Assembly: GCA_947650365.1 (NCBI GenBank)
Contig: OX393552.1
Span: forward strand, 23,781,981 to 23,845,980
From: Chamaelirium japonicum
Taxonomy: Eukaryota > Streptophyta > Magnoliopsida > Liliales > Melanthiaceae
DNA: 64,000 bases
Direction: 5' to 3'
Shown here: in pieces, positions 37,249 to 52,911 of the stretch
Numbering within the stretch: the stretch's first letter is position 1
Layout of the letters: each line of letters starts with the position of its first letter
Program-made: the position numbers and the translations under genes
Notes under the pieces: model-generated
The model's database searches: none
What the model saw: only the letters and a program-made list of their open reading frames with translations
What the model was told of the DNA's origin: nothing

Positions 37249-39720
37249 AATTTTTTTAATAATAGTAATCGTTTATTAAATTATAAAATAAATTAACTAA
37301 TTGAAATTTTTTAATATTTAACTTTTTATTAAAATAATAATTTTATTTAATTATTTAATTATCTAGTTATTTAATGAAATTTATTATATATTTCATTTAT
37401 TAATTATTATATTATTAAATAATTAAATTATTTAACTATTTAATGGTTTAAAATATGAAATAAAGAAATAATGATTTTATTATATAATTAATTTATTTTA
37501 TTATTTATTTCTTTACTTATTATTATTTTTTAAAAGTATTTTATTAATTAATGAAATAATAAATATTTAAAATAATAAAATAATTAATTATTTTATTATT
37601 CAATAAGTAATTAATGAAAATATTTAATTAATTATGTTTAATGAAATAATTATTAATTATTAATTATAAATTATAAATTTTATTATTTTATAAAATATTT
37701 TATTAATTTAATTATTTATTAAATAAAGTAATAAAATAATATATTAATATAATAAATGATTATTTATTATTTTAAAAAATAGATTATTTTAAAAAATATT
37801 TTATTATTTATATGATTAAATAATTAACTAATTATTTAAATAATAAGTAAATAGTTATTGAATTAATTTTTTATGTTATTACTTCATGAAATAATTGATT
37901 TTTTGATGTATTTTATTTAATTTTTTATAATTTAATTAAATAATTTGTTATTTACTTCATTAGATAATAATTTATTTAAATTTTTATTTATTTAACCATA
38001 AAATTAATTAATAATTAAATTATTTCTTATTTAAGTAAATAATCTATTTAATATATTTCTTTATAAAATTAGTTTTTAAATATTTAAATAATAGACTAAT
38101 CTATTTAACTAAATTTTTTAAAATAATTTATTTATATATCAAATAGATTATTTACTTAAAAAATAAATATTTTTATTATTAAATAATTTCATAGGTAAAT
38201 AAAAAATAAATTACAAAAAATATTTTATAATTAAATAAATATAAAATTTTATTAAATTATGAGATATTAATTAAAATAACTGAAAAAAATAATTATTCAA
38301 TTAAGTAATAAAATAAAACAATAATTTAATAATAATTTACTTATAATTTAAATAGATAGTTAATTATTTGAATATATAAATAATAAAATATTTTTTTAAA
38401 AAGCTTAATATTTTTTTTTATAATCAAATAAATAGTTATATAACTATTAATAATTTTAAAATAAATTTAGTTATAGAATTATTAATTAATTTAGTTAGAT
38501 AATTACTTATTCGAAAAAATTATTATTTAAACAATTCTTTATATCATTATTTAATTAAAAAAAATTAATTTGATAATTATTTCAATAAAGAATTACTTAA
38601 TAAATTATTTCAATAATAATTTAATAAGTTTATTATATTATAATTTAGTTATGTAATTATTAATTAAATTATTGTATTATTTTAAAAAATTAATAAATAA
38701 TATAATTTATTCTTAAAATTATTAATTAAATATTTTAACAATAAAATACATAAATTTATTTTGTTAAAATATTATATAATTATATAATGGAATTATTTTA
38801 TTAGAATATAATAATAATATAAAGAAATAATAAAATTATTCAAATATTTTCTAAAATAATTAAATATTATTTGATATTATTATTCTATGAATTATAATTA
38901 ATCTAATATTTTAATTATTTACTTATGGAATAATTCAATAATGACAATTGAATTGTTTCATTATTGAATTATTCAATAACTAAATCATAAAAATATTTAA
39001 TTAATTATAATTTATGGAATAATGATTCAAATAAATATTTAATAATTTTGAAAAATATTTAAATAATTTCATTATTTCTTTATGTTATTAATATTTTATA
39101 ATAAAATAATTCATTTATATAATTATATAATATTTTAATCAAATAATTAAAGTATTTTATTATTTAAATATTAACTTAATAATATAAAGTATAAATTATA
39201 TTAATAAATAATTTTTGAAATTAATAAAATAATTTAATCAATAATTATATAACTAAATTATTATATAATAAAATTAGTGAAAATATATAGATTATTTACT
39301 TAAAAAAATTAATATGTTTATTATTAAATAATATCATAGTTAAATAATTAATAATTTGAATAAATTATTATATAATTTATTTAATATAAAATATTATGAA
39401 ATTATAAGATATTAATTGAAATAACTAAAAATAATATTTATTTAATTAAGTAATCAAATAAAATAATAATGTAATATATATTTATTTATTATTTAAATAA
39501 TTAGTTAATATTTGAAATATATGAATATGAAAATATTTCTTCAGTTAGATTTATAATTTTTTAATAATTAAATAAATATTTATTTATTTTAATATTTAAT
39601 TAATAAATTATTAGTTTAAATTATTTAATTATATAGATAATTAAATATTTCATTAATTATTTAAATTTTTAATTTATTTAACTATTTAATTTATTAAACT
39701 AATTAAATTAATTAAATAAT
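37249..39720. repeat. AT-rich palindromic spacer P1, unit 2/3 junction
   Basis: Full-length palindrome centred at about 38950 with the acaattgaattgt nested dyad. Confidence 0.87.
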
Positions 39721-40228
39721 AGGAAGTAAAGAAGGAAGATGAGGCACACCCGAATTTTTGGCTTTAAAAAAATATATATTATTCTTTAAAGAAATTTAAA
39801 ACATTACAAGTTTTATGAGATCGTTCGATCGGATGACTGTCCACCGTCGGATCTCTCCCATAGATTAGGGTTTCCCATATTATACTTAGGCCCTAAGTAA
39901 GCTTACTCTATAAATAATATACGACCCTTTAGGGTGTGGTACGTTTGACGGCTCTTTTTTTCTTTCATCTCAGAATATGTTATCAACACGAATATATCGA
40001 GTCCAAACGACCCATCGCAAGGAAACAGAAAGAGAAACGAAGATAGAAGAGAGAGAAGAAGAGAGATGAGAATGGAGAAATAAACAAAGAGAGAAGAAGT
40101 CCTGCTCCAGTCTATTGGCCACGGGTATAGGTTTGAAGTAAGAAGTAATCTAAATTCTAAAACTCCACTTCTCAATAGTATCATCTCAATGTTATTATGA
40201 TTATCATTGTAATGTTTCTATAATTTTT
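39721..40228 (+). repeat. Promoter-bearing module M1, copy 3
   Basis: Telo-box, TATAAATA and small frame (39977-40069) intact. Confidence 0.8.
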
Positions 40229-41388
40229 TTAACAATATTAATCGTTTATTTACTTATAAAATAATTTAAATAATTAAAAAATTTTAATAATTAAGTTTTT
40301 ATTAAAATAATTATTTTATTTAATTATTTAATTTTTTAATTATCTAGTTATTTAATGAAATTTATTATTTTATTTATTTATTAAAATTATTATTTCAAAA
40401 AATTATTCATTAATATAATTTACTCTTTCAATTATTAATTAAATATTTAAAAATAAAATACTTAAATTTATTTAGTTAAAATATTATATAATTATATATT
40501 GGAATTATTTTATTCGAATAAAATAATAACATAAAGATATAATTTAATTATTCAAATATTTTATTAAATAATTTAATAATTATTTGAATTATTATTCCAT
40601 AAATTATAATTAATCAAATATTTTTATTATTTACTTATTAAATAATTCAATAATGATTATTGAATTATTTTATTATTGAATTATTCAATAAGTAAATAAT
40701 AAAAATATTTGATTAATTATAATTTATAGAATAATGATTCAAATAATTATTTAATTATTGAATCAATAATTTATTCAAAAAAATTATTCGATTATCATTT
40801 AAATAAATTATTAAATTATTATTTATTTTTATAACTAAAATATTAGAATTTAATTATTTAGATAATGAAATAAAGAATTATTTAAATAATTAATTATTTA
40901 GTCATTTATTAAAATATTTAAAAACTTAATTAGTAAAGAAATATATCAAATAGATTATTTACTTAAAATAATAAATATTTTCATTAGTAAATAATTTTAT
41001 AGTAAAATAAGTAATAATTTAAATAAAATATTATATAATAAAATAAATAAAATTTATTAAATTATGAGATATTAATTGAAATAAGTTAAACTATTAATTA
41101 TTTAATTAAGTAATAAAATAAGACAATAATTTAATAACTATTTACTTATTATTTAAATAATTAGTTAATTATTTGAAAATATGAATTATAAAATATTTTT
41201 TAAATTGCTTAATATTTTTTTTAATAATCATTAACATATTTATTGATTTTAATATTTAAATAATAAATAATTAGTATAAATAATTTAATTATATAGATAA
41301 ATAAATATTTCTTTAATTATTTAATTATTTAATTATTTTATTTATATAACTATTTAATTTATAAAACTAATTAAATTAATAATATAAT
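40229..41388. repeat. AT-rich palindromic spacer P2, copy 3
   Basis: Centre at about 40663; variant state like copy 2. Confidence 0.8.
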
Positions 41389-41842
41389 AGGAAGTAAATA
41401 AGGAAGATGAGGCACACCCGAATTTTTTGCTTTAAAAAAACTTATATTTTTCTGTAAAAAAGTTTAAAACATTACAACTATTATGAGATCGTTCGATCGG
41501 ATGATTGTTCACCGTCGGATCTCTCCCATAGATTAGGATTTCCCATATAATACTTAGGCCCTTAGTAAGCTTAGCCTATAAATAATATACGACCCCTTTA
41601 GGGTGGGGTACGTTTGACGGCTCTCTCTTTCTCCCATCTCACAATATGTTATCAACACGAATATATCAAGCCCAGCTAATCCGTCGCAAGAAAACGAAGA
41701 GAGAAACGAAAACAGAAGAGAGAGAAGAAGAGAGATGAGAATGGAAAAATAAATGAAGAGAGAAGAAATCCTACCCCAGTCCATTGGCCACGGGTATAGG
41801 TTTGAAATAAGAAGTAATCTAAATTTCAAAACTCCACTTTTT
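41389..41842 (+). repeat. Promoter-bearing module M2, copy 3 (3' truncated)
   Basis: Variant state like copy 2; small frame open at 41646-41738. Confidence 0.8.
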
Positions 41843-42427
41843 ATTAGAATGTAAACATAACATAAAGAAATAATTGAATTATTCAAATATTTTATAAAAT
41901 TATTAAATAATTTTTTGAATCATTATTCCATAAATTATAATTAATCAAATATTTTTATTATCTACTTATTGAATAATTCAATAATGATTATTGAATTATT
42001 TTTTTATTGAATTATTCAATAATTAAATTATAAAAATATTTAATTAAATATAATTTATGGAATAAGGATTCAAATAATTATTTAATTAACTTATAAAATA
42101 TTTAAATAATTTTATTATTTCTTTATGTTATTAATATTTTTTCATAGAATAATTCAATTATATAATTATATAATATTTTAATCAAATAATTTAATTATTT
42201 AATTATTTTATTATTTACTTAATAATTTAAAGTATAAATTATATAAATTAATAAGTTTTTTACAATAATAAAATAATTTAATCAATAATTACATAACTAA
42301 ATTATTACGTAATAAAATTATTATATTATCATTTAAACAAATTATTAAATAATTATTATGTAATAAAAACTAAGTCTGGAATTATTAAACTATTAAATAA
42401 TTATTAAATTATAAATTATTATGTAAT
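41843..42427. repeat. AT-rich palindromic spacer P3, copy 3
   Basis: Centre at about 41994; ends at the satellite edge. Confidence 0.8.
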
Positions 42428-42779
42428 AAAAACTAAGTCTGGAATGCACACTCCGAAGCGTGGCGCACCGAAGACCGGCCAAAATTCGCCCGAAAAACTA
42501 AGTCAAAAACGCGCACCCCGAAGCATGGTACATTGAAGTCCGACCAAAATTCGCCCGAAAAACTAAGTCTAGAACGCTCACCCCGAAGCGTGGTGCACCG
42601 AAGACCGGCCTTGCTCGAAATACTAAGTTTGGAAGGCGCAGCCCGAAGCGTGGCGCACCAAAGACTGGCCGAAATTCACCCGAAAAACTAAGTCTGGAAT
42701 GCGACCCCAAAGCGTGGCGCACCGAAGACCGACCGAAATTCGCTTGAAAAACTCAGTCTGGAACACGCATCCCGAAGCT
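42428..42779 (+). repeat. 65-bp satellite island A, copy 3
   Basis: Same monomer order as the other copies. Confidence 0.93.
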
Positions 42780-43685
42780 AAAATTTTAATTTGATAATTA
42801 TTTCAATAAAGAATTATTTAATAATTTATTTCAATAATAATCTAATAAGTTTATTATATAATAATTTAGGTATTTAATTATTAATTAAATTATTATATTA
42901 TTTCAAAAAATTAATAAATAATATAATTTATTCTTAAAATTATTAATTAAATATTTTAAAAATAAAATACTTAAATTTATTTTGTTAAAATATTATATAA
43001 TTATATAATGGAATTATTTTATTAGAATATAATAATAACATAAAGAAATAATAGAATTATTCAAATATTTTATTAAATAATTATTTGAATCATTATTCCA
43101 TAAATTATAATTAATCCAATAATTTTATTATTTACTTATTGAATAATTCAATAATGATTATTGAATTATTTTATTATTGAATTATTAAATAAGTAAATAA
43201 TAAAAATATTTAATTAAATATAATTTATGGAATAATGATTTAAATAATAATTTAATTATTATATAAAATATTTAAATAATTTTATTAATTCTATATTTTA
43301 TTAATATTTTTTAATAAAATAATTCAATTATATAATTATATAATATTTTCATCAAATAATTTAAGTATTTTATTACTTCAATATTTAAGTAATAATTTAA
43401 AGTATAAATTATATTAATTAATAATTTTTTAAAATAATAAAATAATTGAATAAATAATTATATGACTAGATTATTATGTAATAAAATTATTAGATTATCA
43501 TTAAAATAAATTATTAAATAATTATTTATTTATATAACTAAAATATTAGAATTTAATTATTAAGATAATTAAATAAAGAATTATTTAAATAATAATTTTT
43601 TGAAATAATTAAATAGTTAGTCAATTATTGAAATATTTAAAAATTTATTTAGTGAATAAATATATCAAATAGATTATTTATATAA
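42780..43685. repeat. AT-rich palindromic spacer P4, copy 3
   Basis: Centre at about 43164; has the copy 1/4 state at the two sites where copy 2 looks converted. Confidence 0.85.
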
Positions 43686-46139
43686 GACCGATCGAAATTA
43701 GATTGAAAAACTAAGTCATAAATGCGCACCCTGAAGCGTGGCGCACCGAAGACCGACCTTAATTCGCACAAAAAACTAAGTCTGGAGTGCGATCCCAGAA
43801 GCGTGGCGCACCGAGGACCGGCCAAAATTCTCCCGAAAAACTAAGTCTGGAATGTGCACCCCAAAGCGTGGCGTACCAAGGACATGCAAAAATTCACTCG
43901 AAAAACTAAGTCTGGAACGAGCACCCCGAAGCGTGGCGCATCGACGATCGGCCGAAATTCGCCCAAAAAACTAAGTCTGGAACATGCACCCCAAAGCATG
44001 GTGCACCGAAAACCAGTCGAAAATTCGTACGAAAAACGAAGTCTGTAATGCGCACCCCGAAGCGTGGTTCACCAAAGACCGATCGAAATTCATCCAAAAA
44101 ACTAATTTAGGAACGCGCACCCTGAAGAGTGGCACACTAAAGACCTGCCGAAATTCGACAAAAAAACTAAGTCTGGAATGCGCACCCTGAAGCGTAGTGC
44201 ACCGAAAACCGACCAAAATTCGCTCGAAAAGCAAACTCTGGAACGTGCACACCGAAGCGTGGCGCACCGAAGACAGATCGAAGTTCACCCAAAAAACTAA
44301 GTCTGGAATACGCGTCCTGAAGCGTGGCGCACCGAAGACCATCCAAAATTCGTCAGAAAAACTAAGTCTGCAATGCGCACCCCGAAGCGTGGCACAACGA
44401 AGACCGGCCGAAATTTGCCCGAAATGATAAGTCTAGAACGCGCACCACGAAGAGTGGCGCACCGAAGAACGACCGAAATTCGCTCGAAAATCTAAGTCTG
44501 TAATGCGCATCCCGAAGCATGGTGCACCGAAAACTAGCCAAAATTCGGTAAAGAAACAAAGTCTAGAACGCGCACCCCAAAGCGTGGTGTAGCGAAAACC
44601 GACCAAAATTCGCACGAAAAACTAAGTCTGGAACGTGCATGATGAAGCGTGGCGCACTGTAGACCGATCGAAATTCTCCCGAAAAACTAAGTCTCGAACA
44701 CGCACCCCGAAGCGTGGTGCACCGAAGACCGGCCAAAATTTATCCAGAAAACTAAGTCTGGAATGTGCACCCCAAAGCATGGCGCACAGAAGACCGGCCA
44801 AAATTTGCCCGGAAAACTAAGTCTGGAACGTGCACCCCGATGCGTGGCTCACCGAGGACCGACCAAAATTCGTCCGAAAAACTAAGTTAGGAACACGCAC
44901 CCCGAAGAGTGGTGCACCGAAGACTGGTCGAAATTTACCCAAAAAACTAAGTCTGGAACGCACACCTCGAAGCGTGGCGCACCGAAGACCGACCAAAATT
45001 CGATCGAAATACTAAGTCTGGAATGCGCACCCCAAAGCGTGGCGCACCCAAAACTGGCTGAAATTCACCCGAATAACTAAGTCTAGAATGCACACACCAA
45101 AGCATGGCACATCGAAGATCGGCCGAAATTCACTTAAAAAACTATGTCTGGAATGCACATCCTGAAGCGTGGAGCACCGAAGACCGACCGAAATTTGCCC
45201 AAAAAACTAAGTCTAGAGTGCGCACCCCGAAGCATGACGCACAGAGGATCGGGCGAAATTCGCCCAAAAAAATAAATCTGGAACGTGCACCCTGAAGCGT
45301 GGCGTACCAAGGACCGGCCGAAATTTGGCAGAAAAACTAAGTCTGGAACTCGCACCCTGAAGCGTGGAGCAGTGAAGACCGATCGAAATTCACCCGAAAA
45401 ACTAAGTCTTGAATGCGCACGCCAAAGCGTGGTGCACCGAAGACCGGCAGAAATTTGCCCGAAAAACTTAATCTGGAATGCGCACCCCGAAGCATGGCGC
45501 ACCGAAGACAAGCCAAAATTCGCCCGAAAAATTAAGTCTGGAACGCGCACCCCGAAGAGTGCCGGACCGAAGACCGACCGAAATTTACCTGAAAAACTAA
45601 GTTTGGAACGCGCACGTCAAAGCATGGCGCACCGAAGACCGATCGAAATTCGTGGGGAAAACTAAGTCTGGAACGTGCACCCCGAAGCATGGCGCACCGA
45701 AGACTAACCAAAATTCACCCGAAAAACTGAGTCTGGAATGCGCACCCCGATGTATGGCGCACCGACGATCAACCAAAATTTGATCGAAAAACTAAGTCTG
45801 GAATGCACACTCCGAAGCGTGGCGCACCGAAGACCGGCCAAAATTCGCCCGAAAAAACTAAGTCAAAAACGCGCACCCCGAAGCATGGTGCATTGAAGTC
45901 CGACCAAAATTCGCCCGAAAAACTAAGTCTAGAACGCGCACCCCGAAGCGTGGTGCACCGAAGACCGGCCTTGCTCGAAATACTAAGTTTGGAATGCGCA
46001 GCCCGAAGCGTGGCGCACCAAAGACTGACCGAAATTCACCCGAAAAACTAAGTCTGGAATACGACCCCAAAGCGTGGCGCACCGAAGACCAGCCGAAATT
46101 CGCTTAAAAAACTCAGTCTGGAACACGCATCCCGAAGCT
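43686..46139 (+). repeat. 65-bp satellite island B, copy 3 (about 38 monomers)
   Basis: 2454 bp, same length as copy 2, including the extra monomer at about 44275-44339. Confidence 0.96.
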
Positions 46140-47379
46140 AAAATTTTAATTTTATAATTATTTCAATAAAGAATTATTTAATAATTTATTTCAATAATAA
46201 TCTAATAAGTTTATTATATAATAATTTAGGTATTTAATTATTAATTAAATTATTATATTATTTCAAAAAATTAATAAATAATATAATTTATTCTTAAAAT
46301 TATTAATTAAATATTTTAAAAATAAAATAATTAAATTTATTTTGTTAAAATATTATATAATTATATAATGGAATTATTTTATTAGAATATAATAATAACA
46401 TAAAGAAATAATAGAATTATTCAAATATTTTATTAAATAATTAAATAATTATTTGAATCATTATTCCATAAATTATAATTAATCCAATAATTTTATTATT
46501 TACTTATTGAATAATTCAATAATGATTATTGAATTATTTTATTATTGAATTATTAAATAAGTAAATAATAAAAATATTTAATTAATTATAATTTATGGAA
46601 TAATGATTTAAATAATAATTTAATTATTATCTAAAATATTTAAATAATTTTATTATTTCTATATTTTATTAATATTTTTTAATAAAATAATACAATTATA
46701 TAATTATATAATATTTTCATCAAATAATTTAAGTATTTTATTACTTCAATATTTAAGTAATAATTTAAAGTATAAATTATATTAATTAATAATTTTTTAA
46801 AATAATAAAATAATTGAATAAATAATTACATGACTAAATTATTATGTAATAAAATTATTAGATTATCATTAAAATAAATTATTAAATAATTATTTATTTA
46901 TATAACTAAAATATTAGAATTTAATTATTAAGATAATTAAATAAAGAATTATTTAAATAATAATTTTTTGAAATAATTAAATAGTTAGTCAATTATTGAA
47001 ATATTTAAAAATTTAATTAGTGAATAAATATATCAAATAGATTATTTATATAAAAAAATAAATATTTTCATTATTAAATAAATTTATAGTTAAATAAATA
47101 ATAATTTAAATAAAATATTGTATAATGAAATAAATATAAAATTTTATAAAATTATGAGATATTAATTTAAATAACTTAAAAAACAATTATTTAATTCAGT
47201 AATAAAATAAAACAATAATTTAATAACTATTACTTATTATTTAAATAATTAATTAATTATTTGAATATATGGAAAATAAAAATAAAATTTAAATAGCTTA
47301 ATATTTTTTTTAATAATCAAAAAAATATTTATTGATTTTTATATTTAAATAATAAATAATTAGTTTAAATAATTTAATT
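46140..47379. repeat. AT-rich palindromic spacer P5, copy 3
   Basis: Centre at about 46532. Confidence 0.83.
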
Positions 47380-47576
47380 ATGAAGAAACGAAGGCAGAAG
47401 AGAGAGAAGAAGATATATGATAATGGAGAAATAAACGAGGAGAGAAGAAATCCTGCTCCAGTCCATTAGCCACAAGTATAGGTTTGAAGTAAGAAGTAAT
47501 CTAAATTCCAAAACTTCACTTCTCAATAGTATCATCTCAACGTTATTATGATTATCATTGAAATATTTCTATAATT
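47380..47576 (+). repeat. Module M3, copy 3 (5' truncated)
   Basis: Same break as the other copies; no promoter. Confidence 0.75.
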
Positions 47577-50500
47577 ATTTTAATAATAGTAAACATTTAT
47601 TTAATTATAAAATAATTGAAATATTTTAATAATTAACTTTTTATTAAAATAATAATTTTATTTAATTATCTAGTTATTTAATAGAATTTATTATTTTATT
47701 TATTTATTAATTATTATAATATTAAATAATCATATTATGTACCTATTTAATGGTTTAAAATATTAAATAAAGAAGTAATAATTTAATTATATAGTTTAAT
47801 TTATTTTATTAGTTATTTATTTAATTATTATTATTTTTTAAATTAATTTAACTAATTTATTAAATAATAAATTGTTAAAATAATAAAATAATTAATTATT
47901 TCATATTTTATTATTTAATAAGTAATTAATGAAAATATTTCATTAATTACCATTAATGAAATAATTATTATAATTTTTATTTAATTATTTTATGAAATAA
48001 TTTATTAATTTCATTATTTCTTTAATAAAGTAATATAATAATATAATAACTAATTCCTTATTATTTTTTAAAAAATCTATTATTTAAAAAAATATTTTAT
48101 TATTTCTATATTCACATAATTCACTAATTATTTATATAATAAGTAAATAGTTATTGAATTAATATTTTATATTATTATTTAATAAAATAATTAATTTTTT
48201 GATATATTTAATTTAATTTTTTATAATTTATTTAAATAATTTGTTAATTATTATTTATTTAACTATAAAATTATTTAATAATTAAATTATTTTTTTGTTT
48301 AAGTACTTAATCTATTTAATATATTTCTTTGCTAAATAAATTATAACATATTTAAATAATTAACTAATTATTTAATTATTTCAAAAAAATATTATTTAAA
48401 TAATTCTTTATATAATTATCTAAGTAATGAAATTCTAACTTTATAATTATTTCCTTAAATAATTATTCAAAAACTAATTTAAATAATAAAATAATAATCT
48501 TATTACATAATAATTTAGTTATGTAATTATTAAATAAATTATTTTAATATTTTCAAAAAATATAATTTATTTAAATTATTATTTATTTAACTATGAAATT
48601 ATTTAATAATTAAATTATTTTTTTGTTTAAGTAAGTATTCCATTTAATATATTTCTTTACTAAAATGTTTTTAAATATTTAACTAATTAAATAAATATTC
48701 ACTTATTTTGAAAAATTATTATTGAAACTATTCTTTATATCATTATTTAATTAATGAAATCCTAATTTTATAATTATTTCAATAAATAATTATTTAATAA
48801 TTTATATCAATAGTAATCTAATAATTTTATTACATAATAATTTAGGTATGTAATTATTAATTAAATTATTATATTATTTCAAAAAATTATTAATTAATAT
48901 AATTTATTCTTAAAATTATTACATAAATATTTAAAAAATATAATACATAAATTTATTTTGTTAAAATATTATATAATTATATAATGGAATTATTTTATTA
49001 GAATATAATAATAATATAAAGAAATAATTTATTTTCTAAAATAATTAAATTATTATTTGATATCATTATTCCATATATTATAATTAATATAATATTTTTA
49101 TTATTTACTTATTGAATAATTCGATAATGATAATTGAATTATTTCATTATTGAATTATTCAATAAGTAAATAATATAGATATTTCATTATTTATAATTTA
49201 TGGAATAATGATTCAAATAATTATTTAATTATTTAATAAAATATTTTAATAATTCCATTATTTCTTAATGTTATTTATATTTTATATTAAAATAATTCAA
49301 TTATACAATTATTTAATATTTTAATAAAATAATTTAAGTATTTTATTATTTAAATAGTGATGAAATAATTTAAAGTATAAATTATATTAATAAATAATTT
49401 TTGAAATTCATAAAATAATTTAATCAATAATTACAAAAATAAATTATTATATAATACAATTTTTAGATTATCATTTAAATAAATTATTAAATAATTATTT
49501 ATTTATATAACTAAAATATTATAATTTAGTTATTTAGATAATTAAATATAGAATTATTTAAATAATTAAATATTTTTTCAATTATTGAGATATTTAAAAA
49601 CTTAATTAGTGAAGATATATATCAAATAGATTATTTACTTAAAAAAATCAATATTTTTATTATTAAAAAATTTCATTTTTAAATAAATAATAATTTCATT
49701 ATATAATTAATTTATTATATTAGTTATTTTTTTAATTATTACTATCTTTTTAATTAATTTAATTAGTTTATTAAATAATAAATTAGAGAATTAATAAAAT
49801 AATTAATTAATTCATTATTTTATTATTTAATATGTAATTAATGAAAATATTTAATTAATTACCATTAATAAAATAATTTTTATAATTTTTATTTAATTAT
49901 ATTATAAAATATTTGATTAATTTAATTATTTATTTCATAAAGTAATAAAATAATATAATAACTAATTATTTATAATTTATAATTTAATAAAATAATTTGT
50001 GAATTATTTCATTACATAATAATTTAATTAAATTATTATTTATTTAACTATAAAATTATTTAATAATTAAATTATTTTTTTGTTCAAGTAAATAATTTAT
50101 TTAATATATTACTTTACTAAATAAGTTTTGAAATATTTAAATAATTCTCTTTATAATTATCTAAATAATGAAATTAGCATTTAATAATTATTTTAATAAA
50201 ATAATTTGTAAAAAATTTATTTAATTGATAATATAATAATTTTATTATATAATAATTTAGTTATGTAATTATTAAATAAATTATTTTATTATTTGAAAAA
50301 ATAATATTTTTTTAAATTATTCTTTTGCTTAAGTAAATAATCCATTTAATATATTTCTTTACTAAATAATGTTTTTAAATATTTAAATAATTGAATAATT
50401 ATTCATTTATATAAAAAAATTATTATTGAAATAATTATTTATATAGTTATCTACTTAATAAAACTCTAATTTTACAGTTATTTCAATAAATTATTATTTA

Positions 50501-50995
50501 ATATTTTATTTAAATAATAATCTAATAATTTTATTACATAATAATTTAGTTATGTAATTATTAATGAAATTATTTTATTATTTCAAAAAATTATTAATTA
50601 ATATAATTTAATCTTTGAATTATTAATGAAATATTTAAAAAATAAAATAGTTAAATTTGTTTACTTAAATAATTTTATAGTTAAATAAATAATAATTTAA
50701 ATAAAATATTATATAATGAAATAAATAAAAAAATTTATTAAATTATGAGATATTAATTTAAATAACAAAAAAAAATTTATTTAATTAAGTAATAAAATAA
50801 GAAAATAATTTAATAACTATTTACTTATTATTCAGATAATTAGTTAATTATTTGAATATATGAATAATAAAATATTTTTTTAAATAGCTTAATACTTTTA
50901 TTAATAATTAAAGAAATATTTATTGATTTTAATATTTAATTATTTAATTTATTTAACTATTTAATTTATTAAACTAATTAAATTAATTAAATAAA
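47577..50995. repeat. Composite AT-rich spacer P6, copy 3
   Basis: Centre at about 49137. A 29-bp deletion near 48250 is bounded by GTTAATTATT direct repeats that are still separate in copy 1 (10500 and 10529). Confidence 0.8.
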
Positions 50996-51410
50996 AGGAA
51001 GTAAAGAAGGAAGATGAGGCACACCCGAATTTTTTGCTTTAAAAAAATTTATATTTTTCTTTTAAAAAATTTAAAACATTACAACTGTTATGTGATCGTT
51101 CGATCGGATGACTATTCACCGTCAGATCTCTCACATAGATTTGGGTTTCCTAAATAATACTTAGGCCCTAAGTAAACTTACCCTAAAAATAATATACAAC
51201 CCCTTTAGGGTGGGGCATGTTTGACGGCTCTCTCTTTCTCCCATCTCACAATATGTTATCAACACGAATATATCAAGCCGAGCCAATCCGTGGCAAGAAA
51301 ACGGAAAGAGAAATAAAGACAGAAGAGGGAGAAGAAGAGAGATGAGAATGGAGAAATAAACGAATAGAGAAGAAGTCCTGCCCCAGTCCATTGGCCATGG
51401 GTATAGGTTT
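50996..51410 (+). repeat. Module M4, copy 3 (3' truncated)
   Basis: Small frame open at 51253-51345 despite private substitutions in the purine tract. Confidence 0.78.
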
Positions 51411-52151
51411 AATTTATTTCTTTACTAAATAAGTTTTTAAATATTTAAATAATTAAATAATTATTTATATAATTATCTAATTAATAAAATTCTAATTTTA
51501 AAATTATTTCAAGACATAGATTTTTAATAATTTATTTAAATCATAATATAATAATTTTATTATATAATAATTTAGTTATATAATTATTATTGAAATTAAT
51601 TTATAATTTAAAAAAATTATTAATTTATATAATTTATTCTTTAAATTATTACTTAAATATTTAAAAAATAAAATATTTTAATTTATTTTGTTAAAATATT
51701 ATATAATTATATAATGGAATTATATTATTATAATATAATAATAATAAAAAGATATAATTAAATTATTTAAATATTTTCAAAAATAATTAAATAATTATTT
51801 GAATCATCATTACATAAATTATAATTAATCAAATATTTGTATTATTTACTTATTGAATAATTCAATAATAATTATTGAATTATTTAATTATTGAATTATA
51901 TAATAAGTAAATAATTAAAATATTTAATTAACTATAATTTATAGATAATTAAATATTAGTTAAAAAATTTAATTAACTATAATTTATAATAATAAAAAAT
52001 TAACTATAATTTAATTAACTATAATTTATAATAATAAAAAATTAGTTAAAAAATTTTAATTATATAGATAATTAAATATTTCATTAATTATTTAATTTAT
52101 TAATTTATTGAACTATTTAATTTTTTAGAATAATGAAATTAATTAAATAAT
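51411..52151. repeat. AT-rich spacer P7, copy 3
   Basis: Centre at about 51878. Keeps the 44 bp missing from copy 2 and the AATTAACTATAATTTA short repeats. Confidence 0.78.
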
Positions 52152-52486
52152 ATGAAGTAAAGAAGTAAGATGAGGCACACCCGAATTTTTTGCTTTAAAA
52201 AATTTAAATTTTTCTTTAAAAAAATTTAAAACATTACAACTGTTATGAGATCGTTCGATTGGATGACTGTCCACTGTCGGAAGAAAACGAAGAGAGAAAT
52301 AAAGGCAGAAGAGAGAGAAGATTAGATATGAGAATGGAAAAATAAACGAAGAGAGAAGAAATCATGCTCCAGTCCATTAGCCATGGATATACGTTTGAAG
52401 TAAAAAGTAATCTAAATTCCAAAATGCCACTTCTCAATAGTATCATCTTAACGTTATTATGATTATCATTGAAATATTTCTATAAT
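52152..52486 (+). repeat. Module M5, copy 3 (internally deleted)
   Basis: Same internal deletion as the other copies. Confidence 0.77.
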
Positions 52487-52911
52487 TTTTTTAATAATAG
52501 TAATTATTTATTTAATTATAAAATATTTTAAATAATAGAAATATTTTAATAATTAACTTTTTACTAAAATAATATTTTTATTTAATTATTTAATTATCTA
52601 GTTATTTAATGAAATTAATTATTTTATTTATTTAATAATTATTATATTATTAAATAATTAAATTATGTACCTATTTAATGGTTTAAAATATTAAATAAAG
52701 AAATAATGATTTAATTATATAATTAATTTATTTTATTAGTTATTAATTTTATTATTATTATTTTTTAAATTAATTTAATTAATTCATGAAATAATAAAAT
52801 GCTGAAATAATAAAATAATTAGTTTAAATAATTAAATATTTCTTTAATTATTTAATTATTTAATTTATTTCATTATTTAATTTAATAAACTAATTAAATT
52901 AATTAAATAAT
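52487..52911. repeat. Collapsed AT-rich spacer, copy 3
   Basis: Matches 14771-15195; no palindrome centre. Confidence 0.75.

Larger units (their letters stand above)
18712..37569. repeat. Higher-order repeat unit, copy 2 (about 18.86 kb)
   Basis: Second full unit. It is nearly identical to copy 3 in the first 7.6 kb, sharing many small variants that copies 1 and 4 lack. Private features are a net 44-bp deletion near 32697 and a patch in spacer P4 near 24225-24380 that resembles spacer P5. Confidence 0.97.
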
